From an uncultured Solimonas sp. (GTDB taxonomy: Bacteria; Pseudomonadota; Gammaproteobacteria; Nevskiales; Nevskiaceae), in NCBI GenBank assembly GCA_946478985.1, contig CAMLDZ010000010.1:1-51185 (forward strand): a stretch of DNA of 51,185 nucleotides, in the 5' to 3' direction. Numbering within the stretch: position 1 is the stretch's first letter; each line of letters starts with the position of its first letter. Below are positions 37,660 to 48,053 of the stretch, piece after piece. The position numbers and the translations under genes were made by a program. The notes beneath the pieces are model-generated. The model did no database searches and was not told the origin of the DNA. It saw only the letters and a list, made by a program, of their open reading frames with translations.

Positions 37660-39498
37660 TCAGCGTCCGCGCAGAAACAGGCGGTCCAGTTCGGCGATCG
37701 ACACCTGCACCCAGGTCGGCCGGCCGTGGTTGCACTGGCCGGCCAGTTCGGTGCGCTCCATGTCGCGCAGCAGGGCATCCATCTCGGCCAGGCTCAGCCG
37801 CCGGTTCGCCTTGATCGCGGCCTTGCAGGCGACGTCGGCGAGCACGCGGTGCTGGGCGTCGAGTGCTTCGCCGAAATGCTGCCGGCTGTCGCGGCGGATC
37901 TCGTCGCCGGCCAACTCGCGCAGCAGGGCCCCGACATCGCTGCGCGCCAGCAGCGGCGGCACCGCGCGGACGAGGATGCTGGCGGGTCCGCTACGATCGA
38001 AGCTGAAACCGAAAGCCGCCAGGGTCTGGCGCTGCGCTTCGAGCGCATCGGCTGCGTCCTCTGGCATGGCCACCAGTTCCGGTACCAGCAGCGCTTGTGC
38101 GGGAATGCCGCCGTCCGCCAGCTGCCGCTTCAGTCGCTCGTAGAGCACCCGCTCATGCCCGGCATGCGCATCGATCAGCACCAGGCCGCGATCGTTCTGA
38201 GCCAGCACGTAGATGCCGTGGATCTGCGCCAGCGGCGTGCCGAGCGGCCGGTCGTCGCCCATCCCTGGCGACGACGATGATGGCCACGCCGGCGCTGCCG
38301 GCACGGACGAGAGTGCCTGCGCCGCCGCGAACGCCGGTGCGGGCGGTTCACGCAGATCCAGCCGCGCGCCCGGCTGCGGCATCGGTCGCGCCGGCGGCGT
38401 GAAGGCAGCGGCGTCGGCGCGTGCGACATAGCCCGGCACCACCGCCGTCGTCGCTGCCGTAGTGCTCGTCGGCGCCAGGCTGATGCGATGCTGCTGCGCG
38501 TCGGGGCGCAGCCGTCGCAGCATCTGGTGGACCGCGCCGAACAACAGATCGTGCACGCGTGCGGCCTCGCGGAAACGCACTTCGGTCTTCTGCGGATGGA
38601 CGTTGACATCGACCGCCGCCGGATCGATCTCCAGGTAGATCACATAGGCCGGATGATGCGTCGAATGCATGACATCGGCGAAAGCGCGCTTGAGCGCAAA
38701 GGACATCAGCCGGTCACGAACCAGGCGGCCGTTGACGTAGAGATATTGCAGGTCGGCCTGCGTGCGGGCAAAGCCCGGCAGACCGACACGGCCGTGCAGG
38801 CGCATGCCGAGCCGTGATTCGTCGAAGTCGATCGACTGCGCGACGAACTCGTCGCCGCAGACCGCGCGCAAGCGCTGCAAGCGGCCTTCGTCGCCAGCAG
38901 CCGGCGCCAGATCGAGCACGCGGCGCTGGTTGTGGCGTAGCGCAAAGCCGATGTCGAAGCGCGACAACGCCACCCGGCAAATCGCCTGCTGGATCTGCCG
39001 GAACTCGGTTGATTCGGATTTGAGGAATTTGCGCCGCGCCGGCGTGTTGAAGAACAGATCGCGGATCTCGACGGTGGTGCCGTGAGGATGCGCCGCTGGC
39101 CGCGGCTCGCCATCCACCGCGCCGGCGCCGCTCAGTTCCCAGCCATGGTCGGCCTCGGCGGTGCGTGAGCTCAGACGCAGCCGCGACACCGACAGGATGC
39201 TCGGCAGCGCCTCGCCGCGGAAACCCAGCGTCGCCACCCGTTCGAGATCTTCCAGCGCGGCAATCTTGCTCGTCGCATGCCGGGTCAGCGCCAGCGCCAA
39301 TTCGTCACGCGCGATGCCGCGGCCATCGTCACGGATGCGGATCAGCGTCGCTCCCCCTTGCTCGATCTCAACATCGACCGCGCGCGCTCCGGCATCCAGG
39401 GCGTTCTCGACGACTTCCTTGACGACGGCGGCGGGGCGCTCGACGACTTCGCCGGCCGCAATCTGATTGACCAGCGTATCGGGGAGGATGCGAATCAT
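37660..39498 (-). CDS. mutL: MutL, mismatch repair ATPase with endonuclease-type C-terminus
   Basis: A 612-residue protein that links MutS recognition to strand incision. The GHKL motifs are complete: [29 protein letters not shown] and [11 protein letters not shown] Pro/Ala-rich linker spans about 335-420. In the C-terminal domain [12 protein letters not shown] fits the metal-binding DxHAxxExxxxE, and ACKAAIKA and CNHGRPT are also present. These motifs mark nicking MutL proteins and are absent from E. coli MutL. A TAAACT 8 nt before the ATG may be a -10 of a nearly leaderless transcript. Confidence 0.97.
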   Translation of the reverse strand: MIRILPDTLVNQIAAGEVVERPAAVVKEVVENALDAGARAVDVEIEQGGATLIRIRDDGRGIARDELALALTRHATSKIAALEDLERVATLGFRGEALPSILSVSRLRLSSRTAEADHGWELSGAGAVDGEPRPAAHPHGTTVEIRDLFFNTPARRKFLKSESTEFRQIQQAICRVALSRFDIGFALRHNQRRVLDLAPAAGDEGRLQRLRAVCGDEFVAQSIDFDESRLGMRLHGRVGLPGFARTQADLQYLYVNGRLVRDRLMSFALKRAFADVMHSTHHPAYVIYLEIDPAAVDVNVHPQKTEVRFREAARVHDLLFGAVHQMLRRLRPDAQQHRISLAPTSTTAATTAVVPGYVARADAAAFTPPARPMPQPGARLDLREPPAPAFAAAQALSSVPAAPAWPSSSSPGMGDDRPLGTPLAQIHGIYVLAQNDRGLVLIDAHAGHERVLYERLKRQLADGGIPAQALLVPELVAMPEDAADALEAQRQTLAAFGFSFDRSGPASILVRAVPPLLARSDVGALLRELAGDEIRRDSRQHFGEALDAQHRVLADVACKAAIKANRRLSLAEMDALLRDMERTELAGQCNHGRPTWVQVSIAELDRLFLRGR

Positions 39499-39610
39499 GC
39501 GGCGAAGTTTACTGCCATGCGCGGCGCAGGCCGGAAGAATGGCCCAGCGCGCTCATGCGCCCCGATCGCCAGCGCGAGATCGAGCCTCCGGCGCCACGGC
39601 GATGCGGGCG

Positions 39611-39643
39611 TGAACAGGCATTGAACGAGCATTGAACGGCGGG
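39611..39643. repeat. Three 11-bp tandem repeats upstream of mutL
   Basis: Units TGAACAGGCAT, TGAACGAGCAT and TGAACGGCGGG (plus strand) repeat every 11 bp, about one helical turn; the first two share 9 of 11 bases. They lie between the amiC terminator and mutL, in a 197-bp gap that is otherwise featureless. Confidence 0.55.
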
Positions 39644-39644
39644 C

Positions 39645-39678
39645 AAAAATAACCCGGGCGGCAGTGACTCCGCCCGGG
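39645..39678 (-). terminator. Intrinsic terminator after amiC
   Basis: A perfect 9-bp stem CCCGGGCGG/CCGCCCGGG (39670-39678 with 39653-39661) followed on the minus strand by TTATTTTT. It ends the amiC transcript, so mutL needs its own promoter. Confidence 0.85.
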
Positions 39679-39695
39679 CAGCTCGCACCCCCGTA

Positions 39696-41012
39696 TTACC
39701 GGGAGACGCCTTGGGTGAAAGATGCCTCGCGCAGCGCCTTGCGCAGGCCGGCGGCCTCGCGCGCGTAGGCGGCGCGGGAAACGCTGCGCTCCGGCGCCGG
39801 CACCGGACTCGGCGCCTGCACCATGTGCTGCTTGGGTCGGTAGCTGTGGAAGTAGCCCTTGATGCCACTGAGCATGCTCGCCGCCAGCTTGTTCTGGTAA
39901 TCGTCGTTGCCTAGCAGCTTCTCTTCGTGCGGATTGGTGATGAATGCCGTCTCGACCAGCACCGAGGGGATGTCCGGCGCCTTGAGCACCACGAACGCAG
40001 CCTGCTGCACCGCATCCTTCTGCAGCGTGTTGACCTGCCCCATCGTTCGCAGCATCCGCGAACCGATGTCGAAGCTGGCCTCCATCGTCGCGCTCTGCGA
40101 TAGATCGATCAGCACCGCGGCCAGATCGCCATCCTTGTCGTGCAGGTCGACGCCGCCGACCAGATCGGCCGCGTTTTCCTTGTTGGCGAGCCAGCGTGCG
40201 TGCTCCGTGTTGACGCCGCGATCGCTGAGCACGTAGACCGCCGTACCGCGCATGTCGCGGCGCGTGAAGGCGTTGCAATGTACCGAGATGAACATGTCCG
40301 CCTGATGGCGGCGCGCGAACTCGGTACGCTGGCGCAGCCCCACGTAGTAATCGCCATCGCGCGTCAGCACCGCACGCATGTTCGGCTGCATGTTGATCAT
40401 CAGCGCCAGCTTGCGCGCAATCGCCAGCGATACGTCCTTCTCGCGCAGGCCACTGAGACCGATCGCGCCAGGGTCCTCGCCGCCGTGGCCGGCGTCGATG
40501 GCGATGATCAGCGGTTTGTCGCCAAGTGGCGCTGCGCCGGCTGCTGCCGCCGGCGGCGGCGGCGGCTCGATGTTCGCCGCCGGCGGCATCGGTGCAGGCA
40601 AGGCTGCGGGCGCACTGCCGGCCGGCGCGAGCGCCGCGGCCGCGAGGTCGACGATGATGCGATGGCCGTACTGCTCGTTCGGCGCCGCAACGAAGCTCTG
40701 CACCTTCACCGCCTGGCCGACTTCGAGCACGACGCGGATGCCTTCGGCACGCGGTCCGCTGCGAACCCGCTGTACCAGCCCCTTGGGAATCGCCCGCGCC
40801 GCGCGTGCCACGCTCGCGGCATCGAGTGCCGGCACATCGATGACGACGCGATGCGGGTTGTCCAGGGTGAAGACATCCGGCTGCGCGGCTGCGCTCAGAT
40901 CGAAGACGACGCGCGTCGACGTCGGGCTGTCCCAGACGCGCAGCTCACGCAGCTGCGCCGCCTCCAGCAGCGGCGCAATCAGCAGTAAGCAGACGCAAAT
41001 CCCCCAACGCAT
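39696..41012 (-). CDS. N-acetylmuramoyl-L-alanine amidase, AmiB/AmiC type
   Basis: A 438-residue exported cell-division amidase. A signal peptide (MRWGICVCLLLIAPLLEA) is followed by an AMIN domain (about 20-125) that targets septal or polar peptidoglycan, a Pro/Ala linker (AALPAPMPPAANIEPPPPP) and an Amidase_3 domain with zinc ligands in IDAGHGGEDPGA, the REKD Glu and SVHCNAF. The linker ends near residue 170. In E. coli the gene at this place is amiB. The start is ATG 41012; the Met at 41039 would precede the signal peptide. Confidence 0.94.
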   Translation of the reverse strand: MRWGICVCLLLIAPLLEAAQLRELRVWDSPTSTRVVFDLSAAAQPDVFTLDNPHRVVIDVPALDAASVARAARAIPKGLVQRVRSGPRAEGIRVVLEVGQAVKVQSFVAAPNEQYGHRIIVDLAAAALAPAGSAPAALPAPMPPAANIEPPPPPAAAAGAAPLGDKPLIIAIDAGHGGEDPGAIGLSGLREKDVSLAIARKLALMINMQPNMRAVLTRDGDYYVGLRQRTEFARRHQADMFISVHCNAFTRRDMRGTAVYVLSDRGVNTEHARWLANKENAADLVGGVDLHDKDGDLAAVLIDLSQSATMEASFDIGSRMLRTMGQVNTLQKDAVQQAAFVVLKAPDIPSVLVETAFITNPHEEKLLGNDDYQNKLAASMLSGIKGYFHSYRPKQHMVQAPSPVPAPERSVSRAAYAREAAGLRKALREASFTQGVSR

Positions 41013-41040
41013 GCCCGAGTCCGGCGAAGATCTGCGCAAA

Positions 41041-41069
41041 AATTTAGCGGATGCTTATTTCGATTGCAA
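41041..41069 (-). promoter_or_regulatory. Promoter candidate for the amidase gene
   Basis: On the minus strand TTGCAA (41069-41064) and TAAATT (41046-41041) are 17 bp apart, each 4 of 6 to consensus, in a locally AT-rich gap. Transcription would start near 41034, about 22 nt before the ATG. Confidence 0.5.
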
Positions 41070-41105
41070 ACTTTTCTTTTATGTGCAGGCAGATAGAGGG
41101 GCTTG

Positions 41106-41599
41106 TTAAGAAGACGCCTGACTTTCCGCCGGCAAGCCGGCCGCCTTCAGGCGCGCGTACAGCTCCGCCCCCAGGCTCGACGGATGCAGACGCGCCCGGC
41201 GTGCGCCATCGTCGAGCGCCAGCGTCACATGCAGATCCGCTGCGGGCAGCAGTCCGGCGCCACGATCGGGCCACTCGACCAGCCAGTAACTCTGCGCCGG
41301 CGCATAGTCATGCACGCCCAGGCCGATCAGTTCCTCAGGATCGTGCAGCCGGTACAAGTCCATGTGCAGGATCTGCCGCCCGTCGACCTCATACGGCTCT
41401 AGCAGGGTGTAGGTCGGGCTCTTGATCGCACCGCGCACGCCCAGCGCCCGCAGCAGACCGCGCGCCAAAGTCGTCTTGCCGGCACCCAGAGCGCCTTCGA
41501 GAAACACCACGCCCCCCGGACGCTGCCAGAGATGGGCGGCCAGCACGGCGCCGAGCGTCTCGGTCACACCGGCATCGGCCAGATGCAGGTCGATGATTG

Positions 41600-41603
<4 letters not shown>
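41106..41603 (-). CDS. tsaE: TsaE, tRNA t6A37 biosynthesis ATPase
   Basis: A 165-residue P-loop ATPase that works with TsaB and TsaD to make threonylcarbamoyl-A37. Walker A GALGAGKTTLARGLL, the SPTYTLLEPYE motif and HMDLYRL are clear. Its ATG overlaps the nnr stop (ATGA). It is 165 residues long, slightly extended at the C-terminus compared with E. coli TsaE. Confidence 0.96.
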
Positions 41604-43081
<1,478 letters not shown>

Positions 43082-43087
43082 CGGCAC

Positions 43088-43123
43088 AGTATAGGAGGCC
43101 GTTCGCCGGCGGGACGCTACAAT
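43088..43123. promoter_or_regulatory. Divergent -10 boxes between nnr and queG
   Basis: On the minus strand TATACT (43093-43088, 5 of 6) lies 6 nt before the nnr ATG. On the plus strand TACAAT (43118-43123, 5 of 6) lies 26 nt before the queG GTG. No strong -35 hexamers are seen for either. Confidence 0.5.
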
Positions 43124-43149
43124 TTTGCGCCCCACCCTACCGATCTGCC

Positions 43150-44214
43150 GTGACGTCCACGCTACCCGATCCCGCCTCGCTGTCCACATCGATCCGCCAC
43201 TGGGCGGCGGAGCTCGGCTTTGCCGACGCGGCCGTAGCGAGGCTCGAACTCGGCGACGATCTGGCCCACCTTCAGCGCTGGCTGGCCGACGGATTCCACG
43301 GCGGCATGGCATTCCTGGCCCGTGATCCGCAGATGCGCGAGCAGCCGGCGCAGCTGCGTCCCGGCACCTTGAGCGTGATCTCGGCGCGGATGAACTATCA
43401 GCCTCAGGCCGCCGACGCCATGCAGGTGCTGGACGATGGCCGGCTCGCCTATGTCTCGCGCTACGCGCTCGGCCGCGATTATCACCGCCTGATGCGCGCA
43501 CGCCTGCTCAAGCTGGGCGCGCGGCTGCAGGCCGAGATCCGTCCGTTCGGCTACCGCGTGCTATGCGACAGCGCGCCGGCGCTCGAAAAAGCAATGGCGC
43601 GCAACGCCGGTCTCGGCTGGATCGGCAAGAACACCCTGCTGCTGCGCCGTGACGCCGGTTCGTGGTTCTTCCTGGGCGAGATTTACACGGACCTGTTGCT
43701 GCCGCCGCGCGACGAGATGCCTGTCGCCGAATCCTGCGGACGCTGCAGTGCCTGCATCAAGGTCTGCCCGACCGATGCGATCGTGGCACCGTACCGGCTC
43801 GACGCGCGGCGCTGCATCTCCTACCTGACCATCGAGCATCACGGCGCGATCCCGCTGGAACTGCGCCCGCTGATCGGCAACCGCATCTTCGGCTGCGACG
43901 ACTGCCAGCTGGTCTGTCCATGGAATCGCTACGCGCAGCGCAGCGCCGAGGCGGACTTCGCGCCGCGTCACGGACTCGACGCGGCGCGGCTGGTCGACTT
44001 GTTCGCGTGGAGCCAGGCGCAATGGCTGGAGAAGACCGAGGGCATGGCACTGCGTCGCGCCGGCTATGCGCGCTGGCTGCGCAATCTGGCAGTGGCGCTC
44101 GGCAACGCGCCACGCTCGGCGGAGGTCGTCGAGGCGCTGGACCGCCGCGCCGATGACGCGGACGAAATGGTCCGCGAGCACGTGCGCTGGGCGCTGGAGC
44201 AGCAGACGCGCTGA
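43150..44214 (+). CDS. queG: QueG, epoxyqueuosine reductase
   Basis: A 354-residue cobalamin and iron-sulfur enzyme carrying out the last step of queuosine synthesis in tRNA. The N-terminal cobalamin-binding part is followed by two 4Fe-4S clusters: CGRCSACIKVCPTDAI and the paired CDDCQLVCPWN. A HEAT-like C-terminus ends in VREHVRWALEQQ. The start is GTG 43150, 26 nt after a TACAAT box; no upstream ATG is in reach without running into nnr. Its stop directly abuts the convergent pgi stop. Confidence 0.96.
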   Translation: MTSTLPDPASLSTSIRHWAAELGFADAAVARLELGDDLAHLQRWLADGFHGGMAFLARDPQMREQPAQLRPGTLSVISARMNYQPQAADAMQVLDDGRLAYVSRYALGRDYHRLMRARLLKLGARLQAEIRPFGYRVLCDSAPALEKAMARNAGLGWIGKNTLLLRRDAGSWFFLGEIYTDLLLPPRDEMPVAESCGRCSACIKVCPTDAIVAPYRLDARRCISYLTIEHHGAIPLELRPLIGNRIFGCDDCQLVCPWNRYAQRSAEADFAPRHGLDAARLVDLFAWSQAQWLEKTEGMALRRAGYARWLRNLAVALGNAPRSAEVVEALDRRADDADEMVREHVRWALEQQTR

Positions 44215-45855
44215 TCAGCTGGCGTGCAGCCGTACCTTGTGCATCAGCTCCTGCGTCGAGGGATCGAGCGGCACGGTGCTGTTGCTGTCGAGAATCTGGT
44301 TGGCCAGCTGCTTGCCGAACTCGACGCCCCATTGATCGAAGGCGTTGATGTTCCACAGCACGCTCTCGACGAAGGTCCGGTGCTCGTAGAGCGCCAACAG
44401 CGCCCCGAGATGGAAGGGGTCGAGCCGCGGCAGCAGAAGCATATTGCTGGGCCGGTTGCCCGGAAACACGCGATGCGGGATCGCCGCTTCCAGTGCGGCC
44501 CCCTCCAGCCCCTTGGCACTGAGTTCTGCGCGGACTTCGTCGGCAGTCTTGCCGCGCATCAGCGCCGAGGCCTGAGCGAAGCAGTTGGCCATCAGCTTGC
44601 GGTGCATGTCGCGATAAGGGTGGGCAGCAAACACCGGCTGGATGAAATCCACCGAGTGCGCTGCCGGCCCCTGATGCAGCATCTGGAAATACGCATGCTG
44701 CGCGTTGGTGCCGACGTGGCCCCACATGACGGGCGCCGTCGCGTAGTCGACCGGCAGGCCGTCACGCGTCACGCCCTTGCCGTTGGATTCCAGCGACAAC
44801 TGCTGCGCCCAGGCCGCCAGCAGGCTGAGCCGCTGCGCATAAGGCGCCAGCACATGGCTGGCGATACCGAGGAAGTTGACGTTCCAGACCGACAGCAAGC
44901 CCATCAGGACCGGCAGGTTGTGATCCAGCGGCGTGCGGCGGAAATGCGTGTCCATCGAATGCGCGCCGCGCAGCAGCTCGGCGAAGCGCGAAGAGCCGAG
45001 CGAGATCATCGCCACCAGCCCGACCGCGCTCCACAGCGAATAGCGCCCGCCGACCCAGTCCCAGAAACCGAACATGTGTTCGGCGTCCATGCCGAAAGCC
45101 TCGACCGCCTCGCGGTTGGTCGACACCGCGACGAAGTGCTTGGACACCGCGTCGATATCCAGCGAGGAGGCCAGCCAGGCTCGCGCGTACAAGGCGTTGG
45201 CGAGCGTCTCCTGCGTGGTGAAGGTCTTGCTGACGACGATGAACATCGTCGTCTCCGGTCGCAATCGCGCCAGGGTCTCGTGCAGTTCGGTACCGTCGAT
45301 GTTGGCGACGAAGTGCGGGCGCGGGCCATCGACCATCGCCGACAGTGCGCCACAAACCAGCCGCGGGCCCAGATCGGAGCCGCCGATGCCGATGTTGACG
45401 ACATCGGTGATGCGCTTGCCGGTGGCGCCGCGCCAGTCACCGTCGCGAACGCGCTCCGAGAACGCGCGCATGCGGTCGAGCATGCCGTGCACGTCGTCGG
45501 ACACCCGCCGCCCCTTGTCACGGTAGTCGGCACCGCGCGGCGCACGCAGCGCCATGTGCAGCACGGCGCGGTTCTCGGTGTTGTTGACGTGCTCGCCGCC
45601 GAACAGCCGCGAGCGCCACTGCTCCAGCTGCTGTTGCCGCGCCAGCCCCATCAGCAGCGACAGCGTCTCGTCAGTCACACGCTGCTTGGAGTAGTCGAGA
45701 TAGAAACCGACGTCCTCGCAGACCAGACGGCGTGCCCGCGCCGGGTCCTGGTCGAAGAGATCGGCGATGCGCACATCGGCCATCGCCTGGGCATGCACGC
45801 TGAGCGCGCGCCACGCCGGTGTGGCGGTCAGGGGCTTGGTGATTCGGTTATCCAT
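44215..45855 (-). CDS. pgi: Pgi, glucose-6-phosphate isomerase
   Basis: A 546-residue glycolytic and gluconeogenic enzyme. IGIGGSDLGPRLV, the signature FWDWVGGRYSLWSAVG (catalytic Arg and nearby Glu) and the C-terminal FDQWGVEFGKQLA with the active-site Lys and Gln are intact. In Pseudomonas it also follows the pcnB-folK-panB-panC genes. Gap to the upstream oxygenase gene is 122 bp, with a GCGCGG/CCGCGC hairpin (45964-45978) without a T-tract. Confidence 0.98.
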   Translation of the reverse strand: MDNRITKPLTATPAWRALSVHAQAMADVRIADLFDQDPARARRLVCEDVGFYLDYSKQRVTDETLSLLMGLARQQQLEQWRSRLFGGEHVNNTENRAVLHMALRAPRGADYRDKGRRVSDDVHGMLDRMRAFSERVRDGDWRGATGKRITDVVNIGIGGSDLGPRLVCGALSAMVDGPRPHFVANIDGTELHETLARLRPETTMFIVVSKTFTTQETLANALYARAWLASSLDIDAVSKHFVAVSTNREAVEAFGMDAEHMFGFWDWVGGRYSLWSAVGLVAMISLGSSRFAELLRGAHSMDTHFRRTPLDHNLPVLMGLLSVWNVNFLGIASHVLAPYAQRLSLLAAWAQQLSLESNGKGVTRDGLPVDYATAPVMWGHVGTNAQHAYFQMLHQGPAAHSVDFIQPVFAAHPYRDMHRKLMANCFAQASALMRGKTADEVRAELSAKGLEGAALEAAIPHRVFPGNRPSNMLLLPRLDPFHLGALLALYEHRTFVESVLWNINAFDQWGVEFGKQLANQILDSNSTVPLDPSTQELMHKVRLHAS

Positions 45856-45977
45856 GTCGCACGCAGACTATCCGGTCACAGCTGAATCGTGAACTAGCGG
45901 CATCGCCAGCAGACGCGCGCCATGTGCCAAAGCGCACGCCAGATTCACGCCAGAACGCGCCACGCGCGGTGACCGCG

Positions 45978-46598
45978 CTAGAACCAGTGGTAGTTGAAGC
46001 TGACGCTGACGCGCTCGCCGTCGATCTGGCTGGCCGGCACCTCGTGGCGAAGCCAGCTTTCGAACAGGATCAGGTGCCCGGCCTTGGCGGGATAGCTGAT
46101 ATGCGGCTGATGCGCCATCGGCGCGGTGCGCCGGCGCGCCGGCGCCGCCATCAGCCGCGACAGCCGCGGATCTTCGAACTTGAGACCGCTGCAGCCTCGC
46201 GGCGTGCGCAGATAATAGGTGCCGCTGATCACCGCCTGCGGATGCAGGTGGAAGCTGTGCGCGCAACCGCGCGGCATGATGTTGATCCAGCAGTCGGTCA
46301 TCTGCAGCCGGCTGCCACGCAGATCCCAGTGCAGGCTGCGCGCATAGCGGCGCACGTGCGGGTCGATCTTCGCGCGCAGACCGTCGAAGCTCGACGAGAA
46401 ACGCTGCAGACGGTCGAGCGAGCCGTAGCTGGTGTAGCCAAGCGAATAGTTGCGGCTCGACCAGTGCTGGCCGGCGACGTCGTGGTCGCGAATGCGATAG
46501 CACTCGTCGAGCAAATCGGCGTTGAATGCGCGGGCGCCGCTGTCTTGCAGCGGCGCGTTGTAGATCAGCGTGGGAAACCACGCCGCGACATGCTTCAT
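45978..46598 (-). CDS. Putative 2OG-Fe(II) oxygenase, TIGR02466-like
   Basis: A 206-residue protein resembling the TIGR02466 group of predicted 2-oxoglutarate/iron oxygenases. The double-stranded beta-helix iron ligands are probably in FHLHPQAVISGTYYL and in FESWLRHEVPAS, with an Arg in GERVSVSFN for 2-oxoglutarate. The substrate is unknown. It lies 47 bp after panD on the same strand, so it may be co-transcribed with the pantothenate genes, but no metabolic link is known. Confidence 0.8.
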   Translation of the reverse strand: MKHVAAWFPTLIYNAPLQDSGARAFNADLLDECYRIRDHDVAGQHWSSRNYSLGYTSYGSLDRLQRFSSSFDGLRAKIDPHVRRYARSLHWDLRGSRLQMTDCWINIMPRGCAHSFHLHPQAVISGTYYLRTPRGCSGLKFEDPRLSRLMAAPARRRTAPMAHQPHISYPAKAGHLILFESWLRHEVPASQIDGERVSVSFNYHWF

Positions 46599-46645
46599 GC
46601 GCGCGTGGCCCCCGTTCGGAACAGCGCCCGGATCAGCGGTTCGAA

Positions 46646-47035
46646 TCAGGCACTGGCGGCCGGCTGGATCGGGATCGTGTTGGCAGTGCGAACCACGCGA
46701 TTGTGCTCGTCCAGATAAACCAGGCTCGGCTTGTAGGTGCGCGCGCTGGCGGCATCCATCGACGAGTACGCACAGATGATCACGCGATCACCGACGCGAG
46801 CCTTGTGGGCAGCAGCGCCGTTGACCGAAATGATGCCGGAACCGGCTTCGGCCTTGATCGCGTAGGTGGTGAACCGCTCGCCGTTGGTGATGTTGTAGAT
46901 CTGGATCTGCTCGAACTCGAGAATATTGGCGAGTTCGAGCAGCTTGGCGTCGATCGCGCAAGAGCCGTCGTAATCGAGCTCAGCATGGGTCACACACGCA
47001 CGATGCAGCTTGCATTTCAGCATGTGCAGTTGCAT
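46646..47035 (-). CDS. panD: PanD, aspartate 1-decarboxylase
   Basis: A 129-residue pyruvoyl enzyme making beta-alanine for pantothenate. The self-cleavage site is Gly 24-Ser 25 in YDGSCAID, and [21 protein letters not shown] is typical. The start is ATG 47035 ([20 protein letters not shown]), which aligns with E. coli PanD. An in-frame AUG at 47083, inside the loop of leader hairpin 47063-47092, could add 16 residues. An AGAGG Shine-Dalgarno precedes 47035. It has its own promoter and tandem-hairpin leader, separate from panB-panC. Confidence 0.96.
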   Translation of the reverse strand: MQLHMLKCKLHRACVTHAELDYDGSCAIDAKLLELANILEFEQIQIYNITNGERFTTYAIKAEAGSGIISVNGAAAHKARVGDRVIICAYSSMDAASARTYKPSLVYLDEHNRVVRTANTIPIQPAASA

Positions 47036-47062
47036 GAAGCAGCCTCTTTGAGATTGGGAGAA

Positions 47063-47092
47063 GTCGGCGGCCCACCAAGACATGCGCACGAC
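47063..47092 (-). promoter_or_regulatory. Pan leader hairpin, panD copy 2 (3' copy)
   Basis: RNA stem GTCG-U-GCG / CGC-CGAC with a single bulge and a 15-nt loop CATGTCTTGGTGGGC (47084-47070). The loop is identical to that of the second panB hairpin. It ends 27 nt before the panD ATG. Confidence 0.7.
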
Positions 47093-47108
47093 GTCTGAAT
47101 CGATCTAA

Positions 47109-47144
47109 CAACGGCGGGTGGCCCACTAAGACATGCACCCGTTG
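47109..47144 (-). promoter_or_regulatory. Pan leader hairpin, panD copy 1 (5' copy)
   Basis: Stem CAACGG-GTG / CAC-CCG-CCGTTG (9 bp with a CCG bulge on the 3' side) closes the 15-nt loop CATGTCTTAGTGGGC (47135-47121). The CCG bulge is shared with panB copy 1. Confidence 0.7.
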
Positions 47145-47174
47145 CCTGTGATGGGGGTCACGAAGCAGGGCGCA

Positions 47175-47202
47175 AGTTTAGCCGATTTGGTTCTATCGTC
47201 AA
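47175..47202 (-). promoter_or_regulatory. panD promoter
   Basis: TTGACG (47202-47197, 5 of 6), a 16-bp spacer and TAAACT (47180-47175, 4 of 6). The -35 contains the panC stop codon. The transcript would start near 47168, giving a leader of about 130 nt that carries both hairpins. Confidence 0.65.
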
Positions 47203-48053
47203 ATCTCTGACATCTTCACACCAATGTTGTCTATCAAGCGCGTATTTCCCAGCAAAATGGCGGCAAGTACCCGCCATTCCGCGGCCTCCGCGCCTGCTTC
47301 GGACAGATCCGGTCGACGCACGGTCAGATACTGCGGATGAAAGCCGCTCGCGCGCAGCCCCGCCAGCTGCTCCTCGCACAGCGCGGCGTAGTCGCGACGC
47401 CCCTGCAGCAGGCCCGCGGCGACCGCGCGCAGGCTGGCGTGGACCGCCGCCGCCAGTGTCCGTTGCGCCTCGCTCAGATATTGATTGCGCGACGACATCG
47501 CCAAGCCGTCGGCCTCGCGCTCGGTCGGCACGCCGACGATCGTCACCGGCAGGTGCAGGTCCTGCGCCATCTGCCGGATTACCAGCAGCTGCTGATAGTC
47601 CTTCTCTCCGAACAGCGCGACATCCGGCTGCACAAGGTTGAGCAGGATGTTGACGACGGTGGCGACCCCGTCGAAATGCCCGGGACGCCACTCGCCTTCC
47701 AGCATGCTGGCATAGCGCGGCACACTGACCACGCTCAGCTGCTCGCGCCCGTGCGGATACATTTCGGCGACGCTGGGCGCGAACAGCAGGTCGCAGCCGG
47801 CACCGCCAAGCTTGTCGGCATCTGCCGCCAGCGTGCGCGGGTAGCGGTCGAAATCCTCATGCGGGCCAAACTGCAGCGGATTGACGAAGATGCTGGCGAC
47901 GACGCGCCCGGCGTGGGCGCGCGCGGTCTCCACCAGACGCAGGTGGCCCGTGTGCAGGTTGCCCATCGTCGGCGTCAGTGCGATGCGCTCACCGTCGCGT
48001 CGCCAGGCAGCGAGCTGGGCGCGCAGTTCGGCAACGCTATGGACGATCCTCAT
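47199..48053 (-). CDS. panC: PanC, pantothenate synthetase
   Basis: A 284-residue ATP-dependent ligase joining pantoate and beta-alanine. The HIGH-like PTMGNLHTGHLRLV, SIFVNPLQFGPHEDF and GEKDYQQLLVIRQM are conserved, as is the SSRNQYLS motif. The start is ATG 48053, overlapping the panB stop (ATGA), so panB and panC are translated together. Its 3' end carries the -35 of the panD promoter. Confidence 0.97.
   Translation of the reverse strand: MRIVHSVAELRAQLAAWRRDGERIALTPTMGNLHTGHLRLVETARAHAGRVVASIFVNPLQFGPHEDFDRYPRTLAADADKLGGAGCDLLFAPSVAEMYPHGREQLSVVSVPRYASMLEGEWRPGHFDGVATVVNILLNLVQPDVALFGEKDYQQLLVIRQMAQDLHLPVTIVGVPTEREADGLAMSSRNQYLSEAQRTLAAAVHASLRAVAAGLLQGRRDYAALCEEQLAGLRASGFHPQYLTVRRPDLSEAGAEAAEWRVLAAILLGNTRLIDNIGVKMSEI

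Noticed and set aside
47036..47089. Using the upstream in-frame start for PanD as the annotated start
   Set aside because: PanD N-termini are highly conserved, and the ATG at 47035 with its Shine-Dalgarno matches them. The upstream AUG lies in a hairpin loop. Kept only as a finding.
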